Origin: HGM04593 sp045588345
Lineage (GTDB): Bacteria > Bacteroidota > Bacteroidia > Bacteroidales > Bacteroidaceae
Assembly: GCA_045588345.1 (NCBI GenBank)
Contig: JAZNDZ010000109.1
Coordinates: 1 to 64,000 of the forward strand
DNA length: 64,000 nucleotides
Reading direction: 5' to 3'
Positions 7,656 through 15,324 of this stretch are shown here, piece after piece. The notes beneath the pieces are model-generated. The model had not been told where the DNA came from. It ran no database searches and was given only the letters and a program-made list of their open reading frames with translations. Within the stretch, counting starts at the first letter, position 1; every line of letters begins with the position of its first letter. The translations under genes were made by a program, and so were the position numbers.

Positions 7656-8405
7656 TCAATTGGAGCTGCCACCGACGGCCGTTTTCGACAAAGCCTGACG
7701 CGCTGCCTTCTGCTGGCTTTCCCTCTTGGAAAATCCCTCACCCACACCCAGCACTTCGTTGTCAATTACAACCTCACTTACAAAAAATGTTCCGTCCTTA
7801 CGTATTTCCTCGCGGAGAACCCGGAACTCCAACTCTTTGTGATTCTTCTGTGACCACTCAATCAGGCGACTCTTATAATTCTTGTCCGACTTTGCTATCT
7901 GCTCAATATCAGTCAGGCAGGAGAACACCCTGTCCAAGAGGAACCTACGGCACTCCTTGTATCCCTTGTCGATATATATTGCACCAATAAGCGCCTCAAG
8001 CGCATTGCCGTAAATATAATTGTTATGCTGTTGCTTCACCCCGCAGGCATCGACAAAACGGTCTATACCTATTTCAACCGCCAATTCATTCAGCCTTTCA
8101 CGACAAACAAGATTGCTGCGCGACTTGGTGAGAAAACCTTCGCGCTCCTTGCGGAAGTTGGAATACAGGAAATCAGCAGTAACGGAACTCAAGACAGCAT
8201 CCCCAAGAAATTCCAGACGCTCATTGCAACCAAGTTTGCGCGCGCCTGAAGCCGAAGAACTATGTGTCATGGCCAACCGGTACAACCTTATATCCTTTGG
8301 AACAAAGCCCAATATGGAATACAACAAAAGATAAGACTCCCTGTCCTTCTTGGACAGTAGTCTTATCTTATCTATCATTCTCTTTAAAAACCTGTTAGCC
8401 TTCAA
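7656..8405 (-). CDS. rnc: Ribonuclease III
   Basis: A double-strand-specific endoribonuclease that processes rRNA precursors and structured mRNAs. The signature NERLEFLGDAVL (residues 61-72, with Glu65 and Asp69) is followed by NALEALIGAIYIDKGY (134-149, with Glu137). A double-stranded RNA-binding domain ends the protein (FSKRESQQKAARQAL). The position that is Asp in ADxxEALIG-type enzymes is Asn134 here. The start is uncertain: the TTG at 8405 gives 249 residues and overlaps the fabF stop by 11 bases, while the ATG at 8378 (MIDKIRLL) gives 240. Either is consistent with translational coupling to fabF. It ends at the terminator shared with folB. Confidence 0.93.
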   Translation of the reverse strand: MKANRFLKRMIDKIRLLSKKDRESYLLLYSILGFVPKDIRLYRLAMTHSSSASGARKLGCNERLEFLGDAVLSSVTADFLYSNFRKEREGFLTKSRSNLVCRERLNELAVEIGIDRFVDACGVKQQHNNYIYGNALEALIGAIYIDKGYKECRRFLLDRVFSCLTDIEQIAKSDKNYKSRLIEWSQKNHKELEFRVLREEIRKDGTFFVSEVVIDNEVLGVGEGFSKRESQQKAARQALSKTAVGGSSN

Positions 8406-9657
8406 TTTTTCTAAAAGCTATACTAGCATTGTGACCGCCAAAACCAAAAGTATTTGACAATGCAACATTGATTTCACGTTTCTGCGCCTTGTTAAAGGTA
8501 AAATTCATGCGGTAATCAATATTCTCATCCTCGTCGCCTTCTTCATGGTTGATTGTCGGGGGTACTACATTGTTCTTAAGAGCCAATACAGTCAACAGAG
8601 CCTCGAGTGCGCCTGCAGCGCCGAGCAGATGACCTGTCATAGACTTGGTAGAACTGATATTCAGTTCGTATGCATGTTCACCGAACAGGTTCTTGATAGC
8701 CCTTGCCTCAGCAATGTCACCTGCAGGGGTTGAAGTTCCATGGACATTTATATAGTCCACACTTTCCAAAGGCAGACCAGCCTCATCAAGTGCCATTTGC
8801 ATAACCCTCAACGCGCCTTCACCTTCAGGATGAGGTGCCGTTATGTGATATGCGTCAGCAGTGAGACCAGTTCCAGCCACCTCTGCATATATCTTTGCAC
8901 CACGTGCAACAGCATGTTCATACTCCTCAAGTACCAGCACTGCTGCACCCTCGGCCATAACAAAACCGTCACGACTCTTGCTGAATGGACGCGAGGCTGC
9001 CTGGGGATTGTCATTGCGAACCGACAATGCATGCATTGCATTGAAAGCACCCACAGCCGTGGGACAAATTGCAGCTTCAGAACCGCCGGCAATTATCACA
9101 TCAGCCCTGCCCAGACGAATCTGGTCATAACCGTCTATAATTGCATTGGTAGAAGATGCGCATGCCGATGTCGTTACATAATTAGGACCCTTCAGACCAT
9201 ATCTGATTGAGATGTATCCGGATGTCATGTCAGATATCATCTTTGTCATGAGGAAAGGTGAAAAACGGGGACCGTTTTCCTGATTGAGCGCATAGGCACG
9301 CATCTCGTCTTCAAGAGCCCCTAAGCCGCCAATACCCTCACCAAAGACAACACCCACACGATTGCGGTCAACTTTATCAAAGTCGAGGCCGCTATCGGCT
9401 ATAGCCTCACATGCTGATGCGAAACCATAATGGGTATCGGTGTCAACCTTGCGCATCTCACGACGGTCCATTGTATGCGTGGGGTCGAAGTCCTTGACCT
9501 CACATGCAAACTGCGTCTTGAAAAGGTAACTGTCAAAACGAGTAATAGGTCCTGCTCCACTGACACCATTGACTGCATTCTCCCAAGTTGTGGGAACATC
9601 ATTTCCAATTGGCGTAACGGCACCAAGACCTGTTACAACAACTCTTCTTTGTTTCAT
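8395..9657 (-). CDS. fabF: Beta-ketoacyl-ACP synthase II
   Basis: A 420-residue condensing enzyme that extends acyl-ACP with malonyl-ACP in type II fatty acid synthesis. The thiolase-fold catalytic triad is visible: Cys166 (TTSACASS), His306 (NVHGTSTPAGD) and His343 (KSMTGHLLGAAGA), with the conserved Lys338. The N-terminus MKQRRVVVTGLGAVTPIGND is typical. It lies 31 bases after acpP and its stop overlaps the rnc frame, giving the order acpP-fabF-rnc that is common in Bacteroidales. It is probably transcribed from the promoter upstream of acpP. Confidence 0.97.
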   Translation of the reverse strand: MKQRRVVVTGLGAVTPIGNDVPTTWENAVNGVSGAGPITRFDSYLFKTQFACEVKDFDPTHTMDRREMRKVDTDTHYGFASACEAIADSGLDFDKVDRNRVGVVFGEGIGGLGALEDEMRAYALNQENGPRFSPFLMTKMISDMTSGYISIRYGLKGPNYVTTSACASSTNAIIDGYDQIRLGRADVIIAGGSEAAICPTAVGAFNAMHALSVRNDNPQAASRPFSKSRDGFVMAEGAAVLVLEEYEHAVARGAKIYAEVAGTGLTADAYHITAPHPEGEGALRVMQMALDEAGLPLESVDYINVHGTSTPAGDIAEARAIKNLFGEHAYELNISSTKSMTGHLLGAAGALEALLTVLALKNNVVPPTINHEEGDEDENIDYRMNFTFNKAQKREINVALSNTFGFGGHNASIAFRKIEG

Positions 9658-9688
9658 ACAGAATTGTTAGGGATGATAGAGGGAGAGA

Positions 9689-9931
9689 TTACTTGTTAGC
9701 AACCATCTCCTCTACAAACTTGACAGCATCACCTACGGTTGCTATCTTCTCAGCAGCATCCTCAGGGATAGAGATACCGAACTCGTCCTCGATCTCCATG
9801 ATAAGCTCTACTCTGTCGAGAGAGTCTGCGCTCAAGTCATTTGTGAAGTTAGCCTCAGAAGTTACCTCTGACTCTGAAACACCGAATTTCTCAACGATAA
9901 TAGCCTTTACTCTTGATTCAATTTCTGACAT
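9689..9931 (-). CDS. acpP: Acyl carrier protein
   Basis: An 80-residue acidic carrier protein of fatty acid synthesis. The phosphopantetheine attachment serine is Ser37 in the DSLDRVE motif. The frame is open further upstream, but the ATG at 9931 (MSEIESRVKAII) fits the family length and lies after a consensus promoter. It is the first gene of the acpP-fabF-rnc unit. Confidence 0.97.
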   Translation of the reverse strand: MSEIESRVKAIIVEKFGVSESEVTSEANFTNDLSADSLDRVELIMEIEDEFGISIPEDAAEKIATVGDAVKFVEEMVANK

Positions 9932-9967
9932 AGTTGTATTTTTTTGAAGATTGAAAATTGTTTGCGA

Positions 9968-9998
9968 CAAAAGTATGACAAAATTTAGGAACTGCCAA
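9968..9998 (-). promoter_or_regulatory. Promoter of acpP-fabF-rnc
   Basis: On the minus strand TTG (9998-9996), a 20-base spacer and TACTTTTG (9975-9968) match the Bacteroidetes promoter pattern. The expected transcription start is near 9961, about 30 bases before the acpP ATG. Confidence 0.65.
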
Positions 9999-10086
9999 GA
10001 AAGTCAAAGAAAAAAACATTCAAAATTGCACAAATACTCATTTTTGTGCAAAATATTCTATAAATTAGAGCCTATTTAACATTTTA

Positions 10087-11133
10087 TCACTTTTCAAGAA
10101 GCAATTTAAAAGAACAAGTCTCTCTTCTAAGGACATAGTTATTCCTGAGTTCTTCAAATGAGCCCGGGTTGCGTTTGAGGTTCAAGGAATCGTTATATGG
10201 CGAGTATATCTTCAGTGCAGCTTCGGGAAAATCCCGCGCCACAATGACATTCGGGGCAGGAGCCGGCAACTCAACATAAGGAACTTTGCCCGTAAAGCCG
10301 GTTGCTCCGGCAAACGTATGGAGCATGGTACGTGTTGCATTGATTTTACCCTCGAGCGAATAACCTGCAATATGTGGCGTTCCTATATACACCTTATCCA
10401 GCAAATCAGTATCAATATGCGGTTCATTCTCCCACACATCAAGTACAGCATCGCCCACCGCACCCGAAACTATGGCATCTTTAAGCGCCTTGTTGTCTAC
10501 CACCGGGCCACGGGATGCATTAATGAACAGACGACACTGCCTGAGTGAAGAGAAGAAATCACTATCGGCAAGATGGTAGCTGGGCCATAGCCCTTCTTTT
10601 GTGAGCGTAGGATGAAACGTGATTACATTGCACCGCTCAGCAATCTCGGCAAGCGGAACAAAACCGCAACCCTCGCGTTGTTCTCTTGGAGGGTCGTTGA
10701 GAAGGACAGTCATGCCTGCTTCCTTGGCCCAATGAGCCACTTTCGAGCCAATCTCACCCACACCTACAACCCCCATAACCAAATCCTCGGGATTTACCTC
10801 CCTCTCTTTTGCCCACAGATAGAGAACAGACTGCACATACTGCAGTACAGCCCAAGAATTGCAACCCGCAGCACTGGCCCACTTGATTGAATTTACAGCA
10901 CAATAATTCGCATCAATATGGTCATAGCCTATGGTTGCCGTACCTATAAAACGCACCTTGCTGCCAGCAAGCAAGGCCGCATCGCACCTTGTCCTTGTAC
11001 GCACAAAAAGAGCATCAGCATCAGTGACATCAGCAGCACATATCTCTGCACCGGGTTTTGACAACACCACATGCCCCATTACCTCCAATGCCTCTTTCAA
11101 AAATGGAATCTTCTCATCAATTACTATATACAT
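10087..11133 (-). CDS. pdxB: 4-phosphoerythronate dehydrogenase (pyridoxal phosphate synthesis)
   Basis: A 348-residue D-isomer-specific 2-hydroxyacid dehydrogenase of the PdxB subgroup, which oxidises 4-phospho-D-erythronate in DXP-dependent vitamin B6 synthesis. The Rossmann motif GVVGVGEIGSKVA lies near residues 120-132. The catalytic Arg is in INASRGPVVDN, the Glu in DVWENEP and the His in TPHIAGYSLEGK. The last two phrases, together with the C-terminal dimerisation extension, favour PdxB over SerA or LdhA. It is a single gene transcribed away from the DUF4254 operon. Confidence 0.9.
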   Translation of the reverse strand: MYIVIDEKIPFLKEALEVMGHVVLSKPGAEICAADVTDADALFVRTRTRCDAALLAGSKVRFIGTATIGYDHIDANYCAVNSIKWASAAGCNSWAVLQYVQSVLYLWAKEREVNPEDLVMGVVGVGEIGSKVAHWAKEAGMTVLLNDPPREQREGCGFVPLAEIAERCNVITFHPTLTKEGLWPSYHLADSDFFSSLRQCRLFINASRGPVVDNKALKDAIVSGAVGDAVLDVWENEPHIDTDLLDKVYIGTPHIAGYSLEGKINATRTMLHTFAGATGFTGKVPYVELPAPAPNVIVARDFPEAALKIYSPYNDSLNLKRNPGSFEELRNNYVLRRETCSFKLLLEK

Positions 11134-11156
11134 AAAGCCCGCAAACTAAAGAAGCA

Positions 11157-11191
11157 CAAATATAAGCAGTTTTATGATAAAGTTTTGCCAA
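11157..11191 (-). promoter_or_regulatory. Candidate promoter of pdxB
   Basis: TATATTTG on the minus strand (11164-11157) is a perfect -7 element 24 bases upstream of the pdxB ATG. The nearest -33-like TTG is at 11191-11189, giving a 24-base spacer, longer than ideal. It interlocks with the divergent promoter at 11184-11215. Confidence 0.45.
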
Positions 11192-11215
11192 TATCACAAA
11201 CTTTAATTAGTTTTG
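11184..11215 (+). promoter_or_regulatory. Promoter of the DUF4254-GT9-methyltransferase operon
   Basis: TTTG (11184-11187), exactly 20 bases and TAGTTTTG (11208-11215) form a full consensus. Transcription should begin near 11222, about 22 bases before the ATG at 11244. Confidence 0.7.
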
Positions 11216-11243
11216 CGGAATAAATGACAAAAACAGAAACATC

Positions 11244-11855
11244 ATGAAGAGTTTTACAGAGATCAGTTGGACAATTTTCAACGAAGCCATTGCCGACTAC
11301 CACAAGACCGACAATGTAGACACACCAATCAACAACCCGTACCCTGTAAAAAGCATAGAATACTATTTATACCTAAAATGCTGGATAGACACAGTACAAT
11401 GGCATTTTGAAGACATTATACGCGACCCAGAGATTGACCCAGCAGCAGCTTTAGTACTCAAACGCCGTATAGACAAATCAAATCAGGACCGCACGGACCT
11501 TGTAGAGCTCATTGACAGTTATTTCCTTGACACATACAAGGATGTGGTACCAGCCGAGAATGCGACAATCAACACTGAAAGCCCAGCATGGGCAGTTGAC
11601 CGCTATTCTATCCTTTCGCTTAAGATATACCACATGCAGGAGGAGGTAAAGCGTACAGATGTCGACTCCGAGCACATCGCAAGATGCCAGGCAAAACTTG
11701 ACGTACTCAATGAGCAATACAAAGACATGACTACATCAATAGGCCAATTGCTTGATGACATTGCCGCAGGGCGCAAATACATGAAGGTGTACCGCCAGAT
11801 GAAAATGTACAACGACCCCGCACTCAACCCAGTTCTTTATGGCACAAAGAAATAA
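11244..11855 (+). CDS. DUF4254 family protein
   Basis: A 203-residue soluble, highly charged, helix-rich protein that I recognise as DUF4254-like. Its marks are EISWTIFNEAIADYHKTD at the start, IEYYLYLKCWIDTVQWHFED and a late LSLKIYHMQEEVKRTD. No signal peptide, membrane segment or catalytic motif is visible. The family is found in Bacteroidetes next to GT9 heptosyltransferase-like genes. Here its stop overlaps the GT9 start by 17 bases, so the two are probably translated together. A role in lipopolysaccharide core assembly is inferred from that neighbour alone. The biochemical function is unknown. Confidence 0.7.
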   Translation: MKSFTEISWTIFNEAIADYHKTDNVDTPINNPYPVKSIEYYLYLKCWIDTVQWHFEDIIRDPEIDPAAALVLKRRIDKSNQDRTDLVELIDSYFLDTYKDVVPAENATINTESPAWAVDRYSILSLKIYHMQEEVKRTDVDSEHIARCQAKLDVLNEQYKDMTTSIGQLLDDIAAGRKYMKVYRQMKMYNDPALNPVLYGTKK

Positions 11856-12900
11856 GGCCGGACGCACCATTCTTATAACACGATTTTCGGCCGTAGGTGA
11901 TATCGCAATGACAATTCCATTGCTATATTCTCTATGCCGTACATATCCCGGAAACCGATTTGCTTTCGTAAGCCGAGAGAGGTTCGGGCAATTTTTCATA
12001 GACAAGCCCGAGAACCTTGAATTCATAGGGATAGCCCCTGAGAAATACAAGGGCATAACAGGGTTGTACCGGCTGTACCGGGAACTGGACAAGAAAGTGT
12101 CACCGGACAGCATAGCCGACCTTCACGATGTATTACGCACCAAGATACTCCGCACATACTTCAAACTCTTCAGCAGAACCAACAGCGAACACATTATCAA
12201 AGGACGTAAAGAGAAAAAGGCCCTTACACGCAAAGAAGCGAAGTTAAGCATACAACTCAAAAGCACATTCGAGAGATACAGGGAGGTCTTCTGCAGACTC
12301 GGACTGCCGTTTGAGCCAGAATTCACTTCGCTTTTCGGCAAAGAGAAAGGTGACATTTCGGGATTCACATCATTCCTGCCACAGAAAGGCAAGGACAAAT
12401 GGGTGGGCATCGCACCGTTCGCACGCCACCAAGGCAAGATTTACCCCATTGACAAAATGGAGAGAGTCATTGAAATCCTGTCTGCAAAAAACGACATAAA
12501 AATCTTATGCTTCGGCAATGGCCCCGAAGAAGAGAACGTTGCAAACGGCTGGTGTGCAAAATTCCCCAACACAATATCAATCATTGGGCGCGCAAAATTT
12601 GACGGAGAACTGAAAATAATAAGCCACCTTGACGCAATGGTGTGCATGGACTCAGCCAACATGCACATGGCCTCTCTTGCAGGCGTGCCTGCAATATCCA
12701 TTTGGGGAGCCACATCTCCGCTTGCCGGCTTTATGGGGTGGAACCAAAAGAAAGAGGACTGCATTGAACTCGCGCTGGATTGCCGCCCCTGTTCAATCTT
12801 CGGGAACAAGCCCTGCATGCACGGCGATTACCGTTGCATGAACATTCCACCAGAGCGAATTGCAGATACCGTCCTTAAAAAAATCGGCACAAACCCTTAA
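11839..12900 (+). CDS. Glycosyltransferase family 9 (heptosyltransferase-like)
   Basis: A 353-residue GT-B enzyme of the ADP-heptose:LPS heptosyltransferase family, expected at the inner face of the membrane on lipid A-core. N-terminal ILITRFSAVGDIAMTIPLL carries the Gly-Asp pair (20-21) typical of WaaC/WaaF. The C-terminal nucleotide-sugar site shows MDSANMHMASLAGVP (Asp271, His276) followed by ISIWGATSP. A cysteine cluster near the C-terminus (CRPCSIFGNKPCMHGDYRC) is also often seen in this family. The start ATG overlaps the DUF4254 gene by 17 bases. The acceptor and sugar are not known. Confidence 0.88.
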   Translation: MAQRNKAGRTILITRFSAVGDIAMTIPLLYSLCRTYPGNRFAFVSRERFGQFFIDKPENLEFIGIAPEKYKGITGLYRLYRELDKKVSPDSIADLHDVLRTKILRTYFKLFSRTNSEHIIKGRKEKKALTRKEAKLSIQLKSTFERYREVFCRLGLPFEPEFTSLFGKEKGDISGFTSFLPQKGKDKWVGIAPFARHQGKIYPIDKMERVIEILSAKNDIKILCFGNGPEEENVANGWCAKFPNTISIIGRAKFDGELKIISHLDAMVCMDSANMHMASLAGVPAISIWGATSPLAGFMGWNQKKEDCIELALDCRPCSIFGNKPCMHGDYRCMNIPPERIADTVLKKIGTNP

Positions 12901-12914
12901 CCGCCTTGAGCCAG

Positions 12915-13658
12915 ATGAACAGCACAGTTACCAACAAGGAAAAAGACCCGATGGGAAGGGCAATTTTTGACTACTACACCACTGGAAATGCAGCCAAGTT
13001 GAGAGTATTTTCATCCATGTTCTACGAAGACGAAATTCCAGTGCCCACACTTTTCAGGACATTTGACGAAATGCCGGTTCAGGAGAAAAAAGCCATTGAA
13101 CTGTGTCGCGGACGAGTGCTTGACGTTGGAGCAGGCTCAGGCTGCCATAGCGCAGTGCTCATTGAACGCGGGCTGGAAGTTGTTGCCATTGACATCTCGG
13201 AACTATCGGTAGAAGTCATGAAACAACGCGGGATTGATGCACGGCTCATAAACTTTTTTGACGAGAAATTCACCGAGAAGTTCGACACAATTCTGTTGGC
13301 AATGAACGGAATCGGGATTACAGGCAAGACTAACCGATTGGCCGATTTCTTCCGCAGCGCAAAGAGGCTGCTTACTCCAGGAGGACAGATTCTGCTCGAT
13401 TCGTCGGACATAAAATATGTTTTCATGAACGATGACGGTTCAATGGATATTGACCTTGCCGCCGGATACTACGGTGAAATTGATTATAAGATGCGATACA
13501 AGAACATCACCGGCAAGCCTTTCGATTGGTTATACATTGACTTCGACACACTTTCAATGTATGCCGAAGAACATGGATTCACATGCGAAAAGTGTATTGA
13601 CGGCGAGCACTACGACTATTTGGCACGCATCATCCCAGCGCCTCAGGAACCACGATAA
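12915..13658 (+). CDS. Class I SAM-dependent methyltransferase
   Basis: A 247-residue Rossmann-fold methyltransferase. Motif I VLDVGAGSG is at residues 68-76, with VVAIDISELSVE as the following acidic strand and LLTPGGQILLDSSD as the later motif. The frame is open from a TTG at 12906, but the ATG at 12915, 15 bases after the GT9 stop, is the more likely start. The C-terminal half (FDWLYIDFDTLSMYAEEHGF) resembles small-molecule methyltransferases of Bacteroidetes. The substrate cannot be told. Position suggests co-transcription with the GT9 gene. The polysaccharide-locus promoter follows 36 bases later. Confidence 0.85.
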   Translation: MNSTVTNKEKDPMGRAIFDYYTTGNAAKLRVFSSMFYEDEIPVPTLFRTFDEMPVQEKKAIELCRGRVLDVGAGSGCHSAVLIERGLEVVAIDISELSVEVMKQRGIDARLINFFDEKFTEKFDTILLAMNGIGITGKTNRLADFFRSAKRLLTPGGQILLDSSDIKYVFMNDDGSMDIDLAAGYYGEIDYKMRYKNITGKPFDWLYIDFDTLSMYAEEHGFTCEKCIDGEHYDYLARIIPAPQEPR

Positions 13659-13694
13659 AACAATTTTACAACCGCTTGTAAAGCAATAAATTTA

Positions 13695-13726
13695 TTTGCT
13701 TTTAAGAACATTTTTTAATACCTTTG
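13695..13726 (+). promoter_or_regulatory. Promoter of the exopolysaccharide locus
   Basis: TTTG (13695-13698), exactly 20 bases and TACCTTTG (13719-13726) form a full Bacteroidetes consensus. The expected start is near 13733, giving a leader of about 147 bases before the UpxY-like gene. I see no flanking inverted repeats of the kind that allow promoter inversion at Bacteroides fragilis capsule loci. Confidence 0.75.
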
Positions 13727-13794
13727 CGTCTAAAGCCAAGCATATTTCAGCGCTTCAAGGCACAAAGGTATTGCTTGCTTTGCAGCAACCCGAG

Positions 13795-13866
13795 TAGGGC
13801 GCTCGCGCCCTATTTATGGTAATTACTTCGTAAATTATTGTCAATCAGCGCGCTACAAGCGCGCTG
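13795..13866 (+). promoter_or_regulatory. Leader hairpins before the UpxY-like gene
   Basis: Two strong hairpins lie in the leader. TAGGGCG (13795-13801) pairs with CGCCCTA (13806-13812) around the loop CTCG. CAGCGCGCT (13846-13854) pairs with AGCGCGCTG (13858-13866), ending 13 bases before the ATG. Between them is an AT-rich imperfect repeat (about 13820-13837). In Bacteroides, UpxY proteins act on the 5' leader of their own operon to allow read-through, so these hairpins are plausible pause, termination or recognition elements. The second could also limit ribosome access. Confidence 0.5.
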
Positions 13867-13879
13867 AGGAGCCAGAGGT

Positions 13880-14455
13880 ATGCTCACCCCCGACCATTCG
13901 ACCACAGAGACAGGCAACAAAGATTCCGCCATTCAATGGTTTGCCATGAGCGCTCCCTACCGCAGAGAACTCAAGGCAAAAGAATTTCTGCAGTCTAAGG
14001 GCATTGACTGTTTTGTTCCAATGACAAATGCAATTGTGGAGAGACACAACGGAATCAAACAACGGAAACAGGTACCGGCAATACACAACCTTATTTTTGT
14101 ACACAGTTCAAAAGCCACAATTCAAGAAGTGAAGCAAGGGGTCGATTATCTCCAATGGCGCACCACCCCACAGAACGGCAAGAACACCCCAATAACAGTA
14201 CCCGACAAGCAGATGCAACAGTTCATTGCGGTTACACAAGCATCAAACGAGGAACTTATTTATCTGCGTCCCGAGGAAATCGACATTAAGAAAGGCACGA
14301 AAGTTCGCCTGCACGGCGGGGCTTTTGACGGCACCGAAGGCATATTTGTCAAAGTACGCGGGAAACGCAATCGCCGGGTTGTGCTGCTCATTGAAGGAGT
14401 TGCAGCCGTTGCAATGGCCGAAATAAACACGGATTTCATTGAAATTCTCAAATAA
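13880..14455 (+). CDS. UpxY-family NusG-like transcription antiterminator
   Basis: A 191-residue NusG paralogue at the head of the polysaccharide locus. The NGN domain spans about residues 20-125 (IQWFAMSAPYRRELKAKEFL, then GIDCFVPM, QVPAIHNLIFVHSS). A KOW-type C-terminal domain follows (KKGTKVRLHGGAFDGTEG). In Bacteroides, UpxY proteins bind RNA polymerase in their own operon's leader and prevent early termination. The position directly after promoter and leader fits that role. No UpxZ-like inhibitor gene follows; the next gene is the export lipoprotein. The start ATG is preceded by GAGGAG at about 13866-13871. Confidence 0.85.
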   Translation: MLTPDHSTTETGNKDSAIQWFAMSAPYRRELKAKEFLQSKGIDCFVPMTNAIVERHNGIKQRKQVPAIHNLIFVHSSKATIQEVKQGVDYLQWRTTPQNGKNTPITVPDKQMQQFIAVTQASNEELIYLRPEEIDIKKGTKVRLHGGAFDGTEGIFVKVRGKRNRRVVLLIEGVAAVAMAEINTDFIEILK

Positions 14456-14538
14456 ATCCCAAACAAATATTTTTGGTAATTATATTTTACAAAAGCATTA
14501 TTAATACACGCGTAAGGACAAAATAAAAAAACATAACC

Positions 14539-15306
14539 ATGAAGAAGATTCTTTTTGCACTTTTTGCACTGATTTTTGTTGCATCGTGCTCCGCACCAAA
14601 GAAAGTCATCTACTTTCAAGACCTGAAGAACGGCGGGAGTGTTGAAACCGCTTTGCCGGCAGAAATTAAAATAAAACCGGGCGACAAACTGTCAATACAC
14701 GTAAACAGCAAGGACGAGGAACTTGTTGCCCCATTCAATCTGCGCCGCAGCCAAGCAAGCATGGGTTCTCAGACAGACTTGGCATACACAGTTGACAAGG
14801 ACGGCTACATCGAATTCCCTTATCTTGGCAGCATAATGGTAATGGGCAAGACAAGAGACGAAATAGCCAAGCACATCAAGCAGGAACTGCTGGACAAGAA
14901 AATGGTACAGGACCCCACTGTAATCGTCGATTTCAACAATCTGCAGATATCAGTCCTTGGCGAGGTCAACAGCCCTGGAAAGTACAATATCGAGAAGGAC
15001 AGATACACGATCATTGATGCTATCAGCAATGCCGGCGACCTTACAATCACCGGTCAAAGAGACAACATAATGGTGATACGCGAGGAGAACGGCGAACAAA
15101 AGACATACAACATAAACCTTAATAACGCAGCACAACTCTTTAACTCGCCAGCATACTATCTGCAGCAGAACGACATAGTATACGTTGAGCCCAACAACAA
15201 AGCCGCGGGCCAGTCTACCATCAACAGCAACACCCTGCAATCAACATCGTTCTGGTTCTCCACGATATCACTTGTGCTCACTTTAATAACATTCTTCACA
15301 CGATAA
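14539..15306 (+). CDS. wza: Wza-like polysaccharide export outer-membrane lipoprotein
   Basis: A 255-residue export protein. A lipoprotein signal ends in VASC with Cys17. Next comes the Poly_export domain (about 45-135, IKPGDKLSIHVNSKDEELV and GYIEFPYLG), then a SLBB-like domain (ISVLGEVNSPGKYNIE). A C-terminal hydrophobic helix (FWFSTISLVLTLITFFTR) suits outer-membrane insertion as in Wza. It would form the exit channel for the polymer and contact the Wzc partner encoded 18 bases downstream. Length and layout are usual for Bacteroidetes Wza homologues. Confidence 0.9.
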   Translation: MKKILFALFALIFVASCSAPKKVIYFQDLKNGGSVETALPAEIKIKPGDKLSIHVNSKDEELVAPFNLRRSQASMGSQTDLAYTVDKDGYIEFPYLGSIMVMGKTRDEIAKHIKQELLDKKMVQDPTVIVDFNNLQISVLGEVNSPGKYNIEKDRYTIIDAISNAGDLTITGQRDNIMVIREENGEQKTYNINLNNAAQLFNSPAYYLQQNDIVYVEPNNKAAGQSTINSNTLQSTSFWFSTISLVLTLITFFTR

Positions 15307-15324
15307 CAGAATATCTACTCTGAT

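Noticed and set aside
8740..9210. 156-codon open frame on the plus strand
   Set aside because: It is antisense to fabF, whose catalytic residues are all present.
13659..13879. Invertible promoter as at Bacteroides fragilis capsule loci
   Set aside because: No inverted repeats were found on both sides of the promoter and no invertase gene is in the window.
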